64,000 bases of DNA. Origin: Lichina pygmaea. Lineage: Eukaryota; Ascomycota; Lichinomycetes; Lichinales; Lichinaceae. Shown piece by piece: positions 39,189 through 51,436 of this stretch (its first letter is position 1; every line of letters starts with the position of its first letter). The stretch spans positions 3,844,001-3,908,000 of the forward strand of contig OY730173.1 of NCBI GenBank assembly GCA_963422465.1. The letters run 5' to 3'. The position numbers and the translations under genes are program-made. Under the pieces are notes generated by a model, which saw only the letters and a program-made list of their open reading frames with translations, made no database searches and was not told the origin of the DNA.

Positions 39189-41649
39189 TCACATCCACAA
39201 CCGACACGTCCCGTCGGCGCCGGCGCTGACGCACCATGGCCGCGTCGGATGCCAGTCGAGGTCGAGCACGCCGAGCTGATCGAGCACTGCGTGGCCGCGG
39301 AGCACCTTGAGCGGCACGATCGTGGCGTTCTCCATGAGGTCGCCGACGACCTTGCCGTGGAAGATCTGGAGGCTGCCGTCGTCGCTGGCGTCGGCGAAGA
39401 GCGGGAGGCCGCCGTGGTGGAAGCGCACGGCGCGGATGGCCTTGGCGTGGTAGCGCAGCGTCTTGTACGGGCGGGCTGACAGGTCGAGGTCGTGCCACAG
39501 CAGGCGTCGGTCGTACGATCCGACGATCAGGTTGTCGCCACTCGGATGCACGTCGAAGGACGAGATCCACCGCGCCCCCGGCTGCAGGATGCGCACGAGC
39601 TCCTGCCGCACGAGGTCGTAGCTGCGGATCGTCCGCTGCGTCGCGACGAAGAGGATCGGCCGCGACGGGTGGAACTGCGCCGACTGCGCCAGACCCTTGA
39701 GACGGCGGAACGGAATCTGCGTCAGGTGCTTGGACAGCGTGTGCACTGCCATGGACTGGTGTTGCCCCTGCGGAGCCACCGTCGCGAAGTAGTCGCCCCG
39801 TCGATGCCACGAGATCACCTTGACCGCGTTGCGCAGCTCGATGCGAACGAGCACGCCGTCGGCTTCCAGCCGGGAGCCAGGACGCGCCCAGGTTGCCACC
39901 GAGGCCTTCTTGGTCACGTCCGTTGTCGTCGAGGCCGCATGGCCCCAACTGGCGTCTAGCAGCGCTCGGCTGGACGCTTCAGCCTCCGGATCAAGCACTG
40001 GCGGGACCATCATGTAGACGTGCACGCCAGCCGCGGCCGCGATGACCGACGCATCTTTGCCCGGTCGCCACCGAACGACGTGCACCGCGTCTTCGCTGCT
40101 GAGCTTGACGTGCCACAACTGGCGCCCTGTCATCAGCTCCCACACCCTCACGGTACCGTCGTCACCACCGCTGGCCACCCATATCCCCGCCGGGTCCACG
40201 GACAGTGTCCGCACCCGACCTTCGTGGCCGTCGTAGGTCGTCGAGCACATGGTTGGGAACGGCCGGAGCTCGTCTGGGTTGGGTAGCTTGGGCAGGAGTG
40301 TTTCCGGGTCGATGTTGAGCTTGCTTCGCCGCACCCGTGGCGCGAGGTAGAGATCCAAGCTCCGCTCAAAGCGTTCCTTGACAAACCTGTTGTACCCCGG
40401 CACTTTTCTAAGGGCATCGTATCGCTGGGGCAAGTAGTCCGTTCCACGGTCCACCACATCGGTCTCCTCCCATGCTCGCCGTTCCGCGTTAGTTGGCAGG
40501 TACTCTGGAGGTGGGTTATAGCTCTCCTCGTAGCCCGGTGGGGATGCCTTCGGTGCTGGGATGCTCATCGGATGATCCGCTTTTGGCTTCTCGTCGGCCC
40601 AAATGTCGTAGCGAACCACTTCTGGGTCTTCCTGCTCTCGCTCCTCTGGCGGCTTGTATGGCAGTATCTTCCCTTGCCGGATGGCACGCACAATCTTCAG
40701 AACCTGTACGGGGTTAACGTGACGTTTCGTCGAGGGGAGCTTGGACAACGCACTCGTTTTGCTTCGTGCTTCGACGGCACGAATCTCCGCTTCGGCTCTG
40801 GTGCGGCACTCAACGGCATATGCTCCGTGATGCTGGTGAAATACTCAATCATTGACTACATCACAATGATTAGCCACGTTCAATGGTAGCCAACAAGCTT
40901 CGGCCATGGCGTACTGGATAGGGATCATAGCCATGTTCGGGAATCTCATCCATCTGAATCCTCCTCAAGACCTCAAGCTCTTCCTCACTCAGCTTCAATG
41001 GCTGTCCTGTCGCTGGGTCCGTCAACCCGGTCCAGCCTTTGGGGAGGTCGACGGTATCCAAGAGCGCATCCAAGGCGTCACCCTTGGCGGGTCGCATGAT
41101 CTTCTTGCCATTGATGTCATATCCGATATGTGGGTAAGATTCGTAGAAGGACAGGGGAATGTTTCCAATCGTATTCTCATTGGCAGGCGTATCAGAATCA
41201 TCGGAATCGTAGACGGGATCAATTTCGTTGTAGACGTAACGAGGGTTGCCATTGGCGTCTGTCGCCACGGTATAAGTTGGCTCTGCATCATCTTGGTCCT
41301 GATGTGGCCGGTCGTCTGCTCGTCTTCCCAAGGCTTCCTTCCCACGTATTTCGTCCTCCGACGGGATCTCGTCGCTGTCCAGTTCGTCGTTGCTCTGTCT
41401 GGCCTTGCTCTCCTCGAAGATGTCGACATCGTCTTCGTCAGACGCATCGCCCTCGCCATCCGATGCGCTTTCGCCCTCTAATCCTAGCTTGCTCAAGTCG
41501 CCAAGTTCGAAATCCTCTTCAGAGGAAGCTCTATCCGGCGAGTCTGGCCGTCCAGGCGTGAGCTTCCGCTTTCTGTTTGTGCCCGGCAAAGCCATTGCAC
41601 CTTCCTGTGTTGATTTGTTGCTCTGTGACTGGGATGTGCGATTCATCAC
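39189..41649 (-). CDS. ERB1: ERB1/BOP1, 60S ribosome biogenesis WD40 protein
   Basis: Three minus-strand exons: 41649-40915, 40855-40754 and 40703-39189. Intron 1 (59 nt, GTACGC...GATGTAG, branch CTAAT) joins YDPYP to [16 protein letters not shown]; intron 2 (50 nt, GTGCGT...GTACAG) joins HEAKR to [12 protein letters not shown]. Total is 783 codons; starting at the second in-frame ATG, 41595 ([11 protein letters not shown]), gives 765. The N-terminus is acidic and Ser-rich with [23 protein letters not shown]. The BOP1NT domain carries [10 protein letters not shown] and [17 protein letters not shown]40 repeats follow ([32 protein letters not shown]) and the protein ends [12 protein letters not shown]. 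Erb1 works with Nop7 and Ytm1 (PeBoW complex) in 27S pre-rRNA processing in the nucleolus. Length is close to the yeast protein. Confidence 0.96.
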
Positions 41650-42013
41650 AGCTCGGTTATTAGCCTCGGCCGTCTCTGAGCCTGGTTTTTAGGCGTTGTG
41701 GCGCCGATATTGGCACGATGGGCAACTTTACAGTAGGCTACAGAAGCCTACAGAAGCCTAGCCTACGGTCAGCTAGATGGTCGTGGTGACCTGGCTGGGT
41801 ACAAGAGCACGGAGCAAACAGAGTCTATATTCCCTCACAGGCTGATAGCAATTGGTGATAAACTACTCCGTACTTGAGTACTGTATACCCGTGCCGAGGA
41901 GGCACTGCTGTACCTTCTCTTTCCTTGTACAGTGGATGATAGCTGAGACCAACAAAACTCCGACTGAAAAATTTTCCTGTAGAGTAGAGGATCTGTCGAT
42001 TATGTCACACTAT
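41650..42013. other. Intergenic, ERB1 promoter side
   Basis: No frame of note. Repeated (A/G)GCCTACAG(A)AGCCTA units lie at 41736-41765. The left edge of the nested LINE block follows at 42014. Confidence 0.55.
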
Positions 42014-43080
42014 CTATCCACCAACAATTTTTTATTTTATTTTATTTTATTCTTACACTGATTTAGCTGTAGAGCCATGCAGAACTTCTAGGTACATGTT
42101 TGTTTCTCCAAAAAACCTTTGAAAAGATAAAAAACTGGAGCTTGGGAAAGACTAGAGAAAATCTTGAGGAATATGCAGTAGCTAAGGAAATTTGTACATG
42201 TAGCTATTTGTTAAAACAAATAATTAACTTGGTAAAGGTCAGAGAGAGAGTTGGTGGGCAAGGTTGAACTGGTCAAGACTTTTCAAGAACATAAACCAGA
42301 AGAGAAGTTTGGGAAGTAGCTTAGTTGAGAATAAGATAGATAAGAAATCTTCTAAAGGGAATTGAGCTTGTTGTCTTTGATTTGAAAATTTGCTACAGAA
42401 AAAGGTAATATGTTGGGCTGTTTCTTCTCCAAAACCACAAGTGCATAGAGGGGAGTTGAAATCTGGGATATTTGCTCTGAAAAGAAAACTGGCCAGTTCT
42501 ATTCTTGCTGACAGAATTTGGAGGAATAGACTAGACTCAGTCTTCCTCAAATCTTTGGAGATATTGAGGTTTTTCTTCTGTGGGCTTCTGGTGAATATAT
42601 CCCAAATAGGAGAATATTTTCTTCTACTTACCTGCCATCTGGCTTCCCATTCTTTGTGGAAAACTTCCTGTACTCTTCTTTGAGAAGTCTTGGTTGGTGG
42701 TTTTTATTTATTTGTTTATTTGATTCTTACACTAGTAGTAGCTTTACAGCCATGCAGATCTTCTAGCTAATAGTAAATTCCTTCAGAAAACCTTTAAAGA
42801 AATAAAAACTGAAGGCAGGGTGTGACTAGAAGCTGTAACAAAAAGAATCTTGAAGTGTCTGGTAGAGAGGCAAGATCTAGGTGTTGGGGTGGGAATAGTG
42901 GAGTTTGAATACTAGATTAAACTAGTTCAGTCTTTTCAAAAACATAAACCAGTGTAGGAGCTTCTGTAGAAGCTCTGGGTTTGAAATAATCATAGTGAAG
43001 TCTTGGGGATTGAAGGGAGCTTGTTGTCTTTGTCTTGAATAGAGAGAACATGAAGAGGTGATATGTTTTGCAGTTTCTTC

Positions 43081-45116
43081 TGCTTGGCCACACATTTTGA
43101 TTTTTTTGATTTGATTCTTACACTGTTTGTAGCTTTACAGCCATGCAGATCTTCCAGCTAATAGTGAACTTCTTCAGAAAACCTTTAAAGGAATAAAAAC
43201 TGAAGACAGGGAGGTGACTAGAAAGTGTAGCAAAAGGAAATCTTGTAGTGTCTGGTAGGAAAAGCTTCTAGATGTTGGAGTGTGAATAGTGAAGTTTGAA
43301 AGCCAGATTAAATTGGTTTAGTCTTTTCAAAGACATAAACCAGTACAGAAACTTCTGTAGAAGCTCTGGGTTTGAAATAATAGTAGTGAAATCTTGGGGG
43401 TTAAAGAGAGCATGTTGTCTTTGACTTGAGTAGAGAGAGCATGAAGAGGTGATATGCTTTACTGTCTCTTCTGCTTGACCACACATGCATAGGGGGGTAG
43501 GAAAGTCAGGGACTCCAGCTCTGAAAAGAAAACTTGCTAGACCAATTCTCCCAGTTCTGGTTTGCAGTAGTAGACTTGCCTCAGCTTTCTGTAGCTCTTT
43601 GTAGAGCTTTAGGTTGTTGTAGTGAGGTTTTTGGCAAAACACCTGCCATCCAGCATAGCCTTTTCTTTTCTTCTCCTCCCATTGGTTTTCCCACTCTTTA
43701 GTAAAGAGTATTTGTAGTTCTTTCTTTGAACTAGCCTGGTTAGTAGTTATTTGACTTAACCAAGTGAACTTCCAATTAGGAGAGATAGTTGAGCATTTCT
43801 TTAAAGGTTTCCTCAGTGAAGAAGCATAGGAAGAAATAGTAGAAAAGGTACTGTCAAGAAAGTCTTTCAGAGAGGAGGTTTGGATAGAAGATAGAAAACA
43901 AGCTGTGCGAAATTTAAAATAGAGATCTAGAGGTAAAAGAAAAAGCTCACTCTCTAATAGAAAAGAAGGAGTGGCTTTGAAAGCACCCCCAATAAGTCTC
44001 AGACATTTGTTTTGGAATATGATAAGAGAGGAAATATTAGAGGATTTTCTGAGTGGGTTGAACCAAATTCCCACTGCATAGCTCAGTACAGATCTGAGTA
44101 TTGCAGTGTACACAAGGCGTGCTGTGAGAACTGGAAAGCCCCAGGTGGAGTAAGAGGTTCTAGAGAGAGAAGATAGTGCTTTTTGTGCTTTTTGAAGAAT
44201 AATTCTCTGGTGTTTGTGCCAGTGGAGTTTGGCATCCAGGTACACTCCCAATACTCGCACTTCTTCTTTTGGTTTTAGAATCACATTCCCCAGTCTAAGC
44301 TTGAGCTGCAGATTGTCTGATCTTCTTCTGGAAAAATGAAGTATTTCATATTTCTCAGGAGAGAAGACCATTCCATGTCTTGCAGCCCAAGATAGACATT
44401 TAAGATGTGTATTCTTCAACTTCAGAAGGTTGCTTTTAAGAGAGTGTCCAAATGCAAGCAGATTTGTATCATCTGCAAATCCCAGAGCAGAAACACCAGT
44501 AGTAGGAGAATGTACAGTCTCATGAAGTTCAGAAATATAGAATAGAAAAAGAATAGGAGACAAAGGGGAACCTTGGGGAACTCCACAGTGAATAGGAATA
44601 GAAGAGGACTCAGAGTCATCAAAAACTAGGGTGGTGGTACGTCTGGTACAGAAAGAGAAGATCCAAGAAGTTAGCCAGAGAGGGATTCCTTTTCTCTCCA
44701 GAATCTTTTGAAGAATCTCTGGAAGAACTCTGTCATATGCTCCTGAGATGTCCAGAGAAAGTAGAGATGCAACCATGCCTTCTTTCCAGACTTTTTCCAC
44801 TTGGGAAGTTAGAAGGAAAAGTGCTGATTCAGTTGATCTGCCTTTCCTGAACCCCATCTGGATTTCTGGCAAGAGTTTAGCCTCTTCTGCTACCTTGCTT
44901 AGTCTGGCTGCTGTAATAGCTTCCATCAGCTTGCCAGTTGTGTTTAGCAGAGCTATAGGGCGCCAGGCTTTAGCTTGGTTATAGATTCCCTTGCCAGGTT
45001 TTCTTAGACAGACTGTTTTTGCATTCTTGAATTTCTCTGGAAAGTATTCCAGTCTCCAGCATGTTGATGTGAGAACAGCTATAGCTTGGCAGAACTTGGG
45101 ATGCTTGGCCACACAT
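43081..45116 (-). mobile_element. Inner LINE (family 2) inserted in the middle LINE
   Basis: Occupies 43096-45101, flanked by the 15-bp duplication TGCTTGGCCACACAT (43081-43095 and 45102-45116). The target lies in the zinc-motif codons of the middle LINE. It is 5'-truncated before KFCQAIAVLTSTCW, and the 3' tail is AATCAAATCAAAAAAATC-like. Confidence 0.95.
43268..45100 (-). CDS. Inner LINE ORF2 C-terminal 609 codons: RT and zinc motif, intact frame
   Basis: From the truncation point (KFCQAIAVL...) to the normal family stop (HYSHSNI-TAG) with no interruption: AKAWRPIALLNTTGKLMEAI, GFRKGRSTESALFLL, SLDISGAYDRVLPEI, CGVPQGSPLSPILFLFYIS, GFADDTNLLAFGHSLK, CMCGQAEETVKHITSSC. The open frame seems to begin at 45133, but its first 12 codons come from the host LINE and duplication. 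Without endonuclease and ORF1 the copy cannot move by itself. The clean frame marks it as the youngest of the nest. Confidence 0.9.
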   Translation of the reverse strand, partial: PKFCQAIAVLTSTCWRLEYFPEKFKNAKTVCLRKPGKGIYNQAKAWRPIALLNTTGKLMEAITAARLSKVAEEAKLLPEIQMGFRKGRSTESALFLLTSQVEKVWKEGMVASLLSLDISGAYDRVLPEILQKILERKGIPLWLTSWIFSFCTRRTTTLVFDDSESSSIPIHCGVPQGSPLSPILFLFYISELHETVHSPTTGVSALGFADDTNLLAFGHSLKSNLLKLKNTHLKCLSWAARHGMVFSPEKYEILHFSRRRSDNLQLKLRLGNVILKPKEEVRVLGVYLDAKLHWHKHQRIILQKAQKALSSLSRTSYSTWGFPVLTARLVYTAILRSVLSYAVGIWFNPLRKSSNISSLIIFQNKCLRLIGGAFKATPSFLLESELFLLPLDLYFKFRTACFLSSIQTSSLKDFLDSTFSTISSYASSLRKPLKKCSTISPNWKFTWLSQITTNQASSKKELQILFTKEWENQWEEKKRKGYAGWQVFCQKPHYNNLKLYKELQKAEASLLLQTRTGRIGLASFLFRAGVPDFPTPLCMCGQAEETVKHITSSCSLYSSQRQHALFNPQDFTTIISNPELLQKFLYWFMSLKRLNQFNLAFKLHYSHSNI

Positions 45117-48100
45117 ACATAAAGGAGTAACAAAATCAGAAACTCCAGCTCTGAATAGAAAACTTGCTAAACCAATTCTCCCAGTTCTGATTTGTAGTAG
45201 CAGACTTGCCTCAGCTTTCTGTAGCTTTTTGTAGAGCTTCAGGTTGTTTTTGTGTGGCTTTGGGCAGAAAGTCTGCCAACCTGGGTAGCTTCTTCTTTTC
45301 TTCTTCTTCCATTGGTCTTCCCACTCTTTGGTAAAGAGTTTTTGTAGTTCCTTCTTTGAACTAGTCTGGTTAGTACTTATTTGGCTTAACCAAGTGAATT
45401 TCCAATTAGGAGAGATAGTTGAAGATTCCTTTAAAGGTTTTTTCAGTGAAGAAGTACAGAAAGAAATAGTAGAAAAGATACTGTCAAGAAAGCTTTTCAG
45501 AGGGGAGGTTTGGATAGAAGAAAGAAAACAGACTGTGCGAAATTTGAAGTAGAGATCTAGAGGTAAAAGAAAAAGCTCACTCTCTAATAGAAAAGAAGGA
45601 GTGGCTTTAAAGACACCCCCAATAAGTCTTAGGCATCTGTTTTGAAATAAGGTAAGAGAAGAGATATTAGAAGATTTTCTTAGAGGATTGAACCAGATCC
45701 CCACTGCATAGCTTAAAAGAGATCTGAGCATGGCAGTGTACACAAGACATGATGTGAGAACTGGGAAGCCCCAAGTTGAATAAGAAGTTCTAGAAAGAGA
45801 AGAAAGTGCTTTCTGTGCTTTTTGCAGAATAATTCTCTGGTGTTTATGCCAGTGGAGCTTTGCATCCAGATACACTCCTAGTACTCACACTTGTTCTTTT
45901 GGTTTTAGAACCACATCCCCTAGTCTTAGCTGAAGCTGAAGATTGTCTGATCTTCTTCTGGAAAAATGAAGTATTGTATATTTCTCAGAAGAGAAGACTA
46001 TCCCATGTCTTGCAGTCCAGGATAAACATTTGAGATGTGTGTTCTTCAACTTCAGAAGGTTACTTTTCAGATAGTGGCCAAAAGCAAGCAGATTTGTGTC
46101 ATCTGCAAATCCCAGAGCAGAAACACCAGAAGAAGAAGTGTGCACTGTTTCATGCAGTTCAGAAATATAAAATAGAAAAAGAATAGGGGAAAGAGAAGAA
46201 TCTTGGGAAACTCCACAGTCAATAGAAACAGGGAAAGACTTAGAGTCATCAAAAACAAGAGTGGTTGAGCACTTGGTGCAGAAGTTGTAGATCCAGGAAG
46301 GTAGCCAGGAAGGGATGTCTTTTCTTCTAAGAATTTGCTGTAGGATCTTGGGTAGAACTCTGTCATAGACTTCTGAGATGTCCAGGGAGAGAAGAGATGC
46401 AACCATGCCTTTCTTCCAGACTTTCTCCACTTGAGAGGTCAGAAGGAAAAGTGCTGACTCTGTTGATCTTCCTTTTCTGAAGTCCATCTGGATGTCTGGC
46501 AATAGACTAGCTTCTTCTGCTATCTTGCTTAGTCTGGCTGCTGCAATAGCTTCCATCAGTTTGCCTGTTGTGTTCAGCAGAGCTATAGAGCACCAGACTT
46601 TAGCTTGGTTGTAGACCTTTTTTCCAGGTTTTCTTAGGCAGACTGTTTTTGCACTCTTGGTTGGTGGTTAGTTGTTCCAGCCAGACTGTTCTCTAATTTG
46701 GAGAAATAGTTGTCAGAGACTTTGGTGTAGTTCTGAGAGAAGAAACATAGAAGGAAATTTGACTGTGTAGTTTGTAGAGAAGTGTAGAAAAGAAGCTGGG
46801 TAGTGTATTTGTGGAATAGAAAGATAAAAGAAAACATACTGTTCTCAACTTGAAGTATAAGTCTAGAGGGAGGTAAAATAGTTCTGATTCAAGTAGGAAA
46901 ATAGGAGTGGCTTTAAAGACATCTTCTATAGTTTTTAGATATTTATTTTAGAAAGTAGATAATGAAATAATATTAGAAGGTTTCTTTTGGATATTGAACC
47001 AGACTTCTACTGTATAGCTAAGAAGAGATCTTAGTATAGCAGTGTAAACAAAACATGCTGTTAGGACTGGTAGTCCCCAAGTAGAGTGAGTTGTTCTGGA
47101 TAAAGCTGAGAAATATTTGGAGATTTTCTGTGACATGATTTTTTGGTGTTTTTTCCAGACCAGTTTTGAGTTAAAGTAAAGTCCCAAGATGTGAACTTCT
47201 TCTTTTGGTTGAAGTACCACTTCTTCAAGCCTTAGACTGAGCTGAAGATTGTCTCTTCTTCTAGAAAAATAGAGAAGTTTATACTTTTCAGGTGCAAACT
47301 TCATACCATGTTTTCTTGCCCAGTCCTGACATTAGGAGTATGTAGACTTCAACTTGAGAAGGTTGTTTTTCAAGGAAGAGGAGAATGCAAGAAGATTGGT
47401 GTTATCTACAAAACCAAGTGCTGAAACTTCTTTCTCAGAGGTGTGTACAGTGTTGTACAGTTCTGAGATATAGAAAAGAAATAGAATACAAGAGAAAGGT
47501 GATTCTTGAGAGACTCCACACTATATAGAAAACTGGGGGGACTCTGAGTTATCCAACACAAGAGAGAGTGTGTGAAGTACTGAAAGAAAAAATCCAGGAT
47601 ACAAACTACTTAGGAATCTTTCTCTTAATCAGGATCTTTCTGAGAACTTCTGGCAAGACTCTGTTATAGGCTCCAGAGATGTCCAGAGAGAGAAGACTAG
47701 CAACTATTGCTTCTTTCCAGTTCTTTTCTACCTGGAAAGTCAGAAGAAAAAATGCTGATTCTGTTGATTTTTCTTTTCTGAATCCTATCTGGATTTCTGG
47801 CAAGAGATTTTCTTTCTCAGCTAGTTCACTTAGTCTTGCAGCTGTGATAGCTTCCATTAGCTTCCCAATTGTATTCAGAGAAGCTATAGGGCACTATACT
47901 TTTGCTTGACAGTAGAATTCTTTGCCAGGTTTCCTTAAGCAGATTGTCTTGGCTGACTTGTATCTGTCTGGGAAGTATTCCAGTCTCCAGCAAGTCTCCA
48001 AAACGTTGGCATTTCTTTTGTTGAAGAGGTCTCCCAGTGCTCTTAGAAATCTATTTGGCAGAGTGTCTTGGCCTGGTGCTGAGAAAGGTTTTTCTTCTTT

Positions 48101-48548
48101 AGAACCTCTTGTACTTCTTCCTTGGAGACTTTTTGGGATAGTTGCTATTTCTGGGTTTCTTCTAGCAGGTCCTGTTTCTCTGACTCTGGCTGTAGAGAAA
48201 GAGAGAAGAATTGAGTTCTGAAAGCTTCTGTTTTCTCTTCAAAAAACTTTGCCAACTGTCCTTGTTGTTCTATAAGTTCTGGGACTATTGGTAGGTCAGG
48301 AACTTTGCCAGTTTTTTCTTTTCTCTATTTGGCAATTCTCCAGTAGCTCTGGGTTTCTGCTAGTTGGTCAAGATATATTCTGAATATTTTTCTTTTAGCT
48401 TGTCTGATCAGACTCTTTTTCTTTTTAGTTATCTCCTACAGTCTGGTGGTTTTCTCTTGGTCTTGGAGTACTTTTCTTCTTTCTTTTCTTTTCTTCTGGA
48501 TTATTTCTTTGATTTCCTGGGTCCACTATAGTACTATCCACCAACAAT

Positions 48549-48818
48549 ACCTTGACTGAGAGTGGATCTTGACCTATACAGAGCTCAGATCACTGAGCTC
48601 TATCAGCAGAGCTAATCTTCAAGTAATCTTGTGATATACCTTACCCAGAACCACAATGTAACAGTTATGTCTTGCATGATTCAACAACAACTTCAAGAAT
48701 AAAGTCAGTAAAAGCAAACCTGGACTAAAGATACTTTTTTTCTTTTTGTATGTATTGCTATTCTTATCTTTAAATTCTACCTTAATGATAAGAAAGTGTT
48801 AGAGGTTCCCCAAGATGA
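48549..48818. other. Unassigned sequence between nested LINEs and gypsy B copy 2
   Basis: No gene or element recognised. It has an AT-rich stretch at 48731-48790. It was the target of the outer LINE, so it is continuous with 41650-42013. Confidence 0.5.
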
Positions 48819-49092
48819 TGTGACAAGGCAATAGCAGAGCAGAACTCAAGCCTAACTGATTCAGTAACCTTGACCTGACTTGGCTTGAGACTTGAGACTC
48901 GGATTGATGTACAAGACAAAAGACAAGGAAGGAAGAAAAAGAGAAAAGAAGAGAAGAAGCTGGGGGAGCAGGAGAAGTTCTTATAGGCAGGGGATCAGGC
49001 AACAGCGGAGCAAACAGACAACAGTGCAGATAGAACTTCCCGGCAAGGTGTGTGACTTGTGCCAGATATGCAACTGGGCCAGAACTGTGACA
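48819..49092 (-). repeat. LTR of gypsy B copy 2, left
   Basis: 274 bp, TGTGACAAGG...CTGTGACA, matching the copy 1 LTRs with additional transitions and a few small indels. Confidence 0.92.
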
Positions 49093-51436
49093 TTACCCCC
49101 CTCCTTCACATGGCGAACTCCTGTGAGCCTCAGGCCACTTGTGGCTGTAGTTCCATGGCTGTGGTTTCCTTGGGTATTTCTCATGGAAGTTGTAGATGGC
49201 ATCTTTGGTGTTGTCAAGATGCTCAATAGGCTCTTCAGTGGCATCTTCAATTGGCCATCCGGACTATTTGACCAGGTACTTGAACTTCTGTCAAGACATT
49301 GCTGGCTTGGAGTCAAGGATTTCTTCAACCTGGAACTCTTCATCTGTGTCTTGACCAATGACAGGGCCAGGGTGTTCATTTGATTGGCCAGGGATAGGAT
49401 TAGCAGCTGTCAGACGTAGAAGGGAAACATGAAAGACAGGGTGGATCTTGAGAGTGTGTGGAAGCTCCAGATGGCAGGCATAGCTTCTGACTGTCTTCAA
49501 CACCTTGAATGGTCTAATCCACTTGTCGTCAAGCTTTTTTGCATAGGTGGCGTGTCCTGATGTTCTTGGTATTCAGCCAAACAAGATCTCCAGTTTGATA
49601 GGATGGTGACAGGACTTGATGCAAATTGGTGGTGTGAGCTTGAGCTTCCTGGGATAGTCGGAGTTCAGCTTGCAACTGTTCCAGAATCTGCATCATTTCT
49701 CCAGAGATTTCCATAGCATCTTGGTTGCAGGCTTCACTCGTGGGTGTGATGCTGAGCTGTGGATGGAACCTTTTGTTGGCAAAGAATGGTGACATGCCAG
49801 AGGAATCAGACTGGGAGTTGTTCTGCGTGAACTCTGCCAGAGGAAGCTATTAGACCCAGTCATCTTGGAGATAGTTGACATAGGATCTCAGGTAGTGTTC
49901 AAGCTCCTGATTCTCTTGTTCTGTCTGACCATCTGTCTCTGGGTGGTGTCCTGAGGATAGTTGTAGCATGACATCAAGATGGGCACAGAGTGCTTTCCAG
50001 AATAAGCTGACAAACTGACCTTCTTTGTCTGAGACAATACTCCTGGGCAAGCTATGGGTACAGACAACAAACTGGATGAACATGCGGACAAGATGTGAGG
50101 TTGTTATCTCAGCACATGGCACAAAGTGGTGTTCTTTGGTGAGACAGTCAGTGATGACCCAGATGTGCTTGGCACCAGGGAAGCAGGCATCTCTTGACTT
50201 GGGCAAGTCAGTAATGAAATCTATAGCCAGATCCTGCCAACATTGCTGAGGTATGGGAAGAGACAGCAGCTCTCCTTGGTGATCACAGGCAGGCTTTGCT
50301 TGAGAGCAGACATGACAATTCCTGATGTACTGCTGTATGATGTTCACCATCTTTGGCCAATAGTACCAACAAGACAGAAGATTGTGGGTCTTGGCAATCT
50401 CAGTGTGGCTAGCTATTGCTTGGTCATGGGCTTCTTGGAACAGGTGTAGGTGTAGCTCATCGTTCTCACGGATCCAGAGTCAGTTCTTGTAGAAGAGATA
50501 GTCATTTTCCAAGCTGCAGTCTGAGAAAGACACTTCTTGACTGTGCCTGACACTATCCCTTAGTATCTGTGACACTGTTGCCACTGAATCACCTTCAGCA
50601 AGGTTGTTATAGACAGCTTGGATGACATCTGAAAGAGGTGCAGTGCCAGGTTCAGTGTCAACTGGTACAGCTTCTGAACATCTCAGGATCTAGATGGGCT
50701 TGACTTGAACCTCTGAATGTGCAAGATTCTTGGGCTTGAGGATGACTTGCTCCATGAAGTCTTGACAGGGATCACTGTCTGACAGGAGGTCTTGGGAACA
50801 TTGAGTGAGGGTGTCAGCCTTGCACTGACTGCCTGGACGGTAGCTGATCTTGAAATTGAAGTGTGACAAGAACTTGCTCCAACAGGCTTGACAGCGGGAA
50901 AGGTGTTTTGACAACATGAAGTACTCCAAGTTCTTGTGATCAGAGATCACTTCGACAGGTTCTGGAGATCCTTCAAGCTCTGCTCACCATTCTTCAAAGG
51001 CATGGACAATTGCCAGCAACTCTTTGTCGTAGATCTCGTAGTTGCATTCTGCCAGCAGGTGGTGGTGTGACAAGAAGGCAACAGGGCGTAGAACTCCTTC
51101 AGGGTCTGGCTGTGACAGGACAGCACCAGAGACATAGTCAGAAGTGTCAGTCTTAACAACACACTCCTTCTCTAGATCAAAGTGCTGCAGGATGGGTGCA
51201 GTGCTGAACACCTTCTTGATACTTTTAAACAAGTGCTGCTCTGGGGTTTCCCACTTGAAGGCAACATTCTTCTTGGTCAGAGCTGTGAGCAGGGATGCAA
51301 GCTTGGCAAAGTCTTTGATGAACCAGCGGTAGAAGTTTGCAAAGGCAATGAAGCTCTGCACTTCCTTGAGACTGGTAGGAGGCTTCCACTCCTTGATAGT
51401 GTCAGTCTTGGCTGGGTCCATACTCACAGATCTGGG

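Larger units (their letters stand above)
42688..46669 (-). mobile_element. Middle LINE (family 2) inserted in the outer LINE
   Basis: Occupies 42703-43095 and 45117-46654, flanked by the 15-bp duplication TCTTGGTTGGTGGTT (42688-42702 and 46655-46669). It is 5'-truncated within the RT domain (KTVCLRKPGKK). RT is readable: RKGRSTESALFLL, SLDISEVYDRVLPK, GFADDTNLLAFGHYL. One TGA, probably from CGA, lies at about 45886 between KEQV and VLGVYLDAKL. The C-terminal part after the interruption reads SNPELLQKLLHWFM with one more stop. Confidence 0.93.
42014..48548 (-). mobile_element. Nested LINE block: outer LINE (family 1) with two further LINEs inside
   Basis: The outer LINE occupies 42029-42687 and 46670-48533 and is flanked by the 15-bp duplication CTATCCACCAACAAT (42014-42028 and 48534-48548). 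The tail at 42029-42050 is (TAAAA)n in element orientation. Coding remnants include RT (SLLSLDISGAYNRVLPEV near 47640-47710, MKFAPEKYKLLYFSRRR near 47250) and the C-terminal CTCGFGEETAQHITFFC near 42440. Many stops and frameshifts make it the most decayed of the three, consistent with being the oldest. Confidence 0.93.

Noticed and set aside
39172-39948. 258-codon minus-strand frame inside ERB1
   Set aside because: Out-of-frame shadow of the WD40 exon; the ERB1 frame carries all family motifs.
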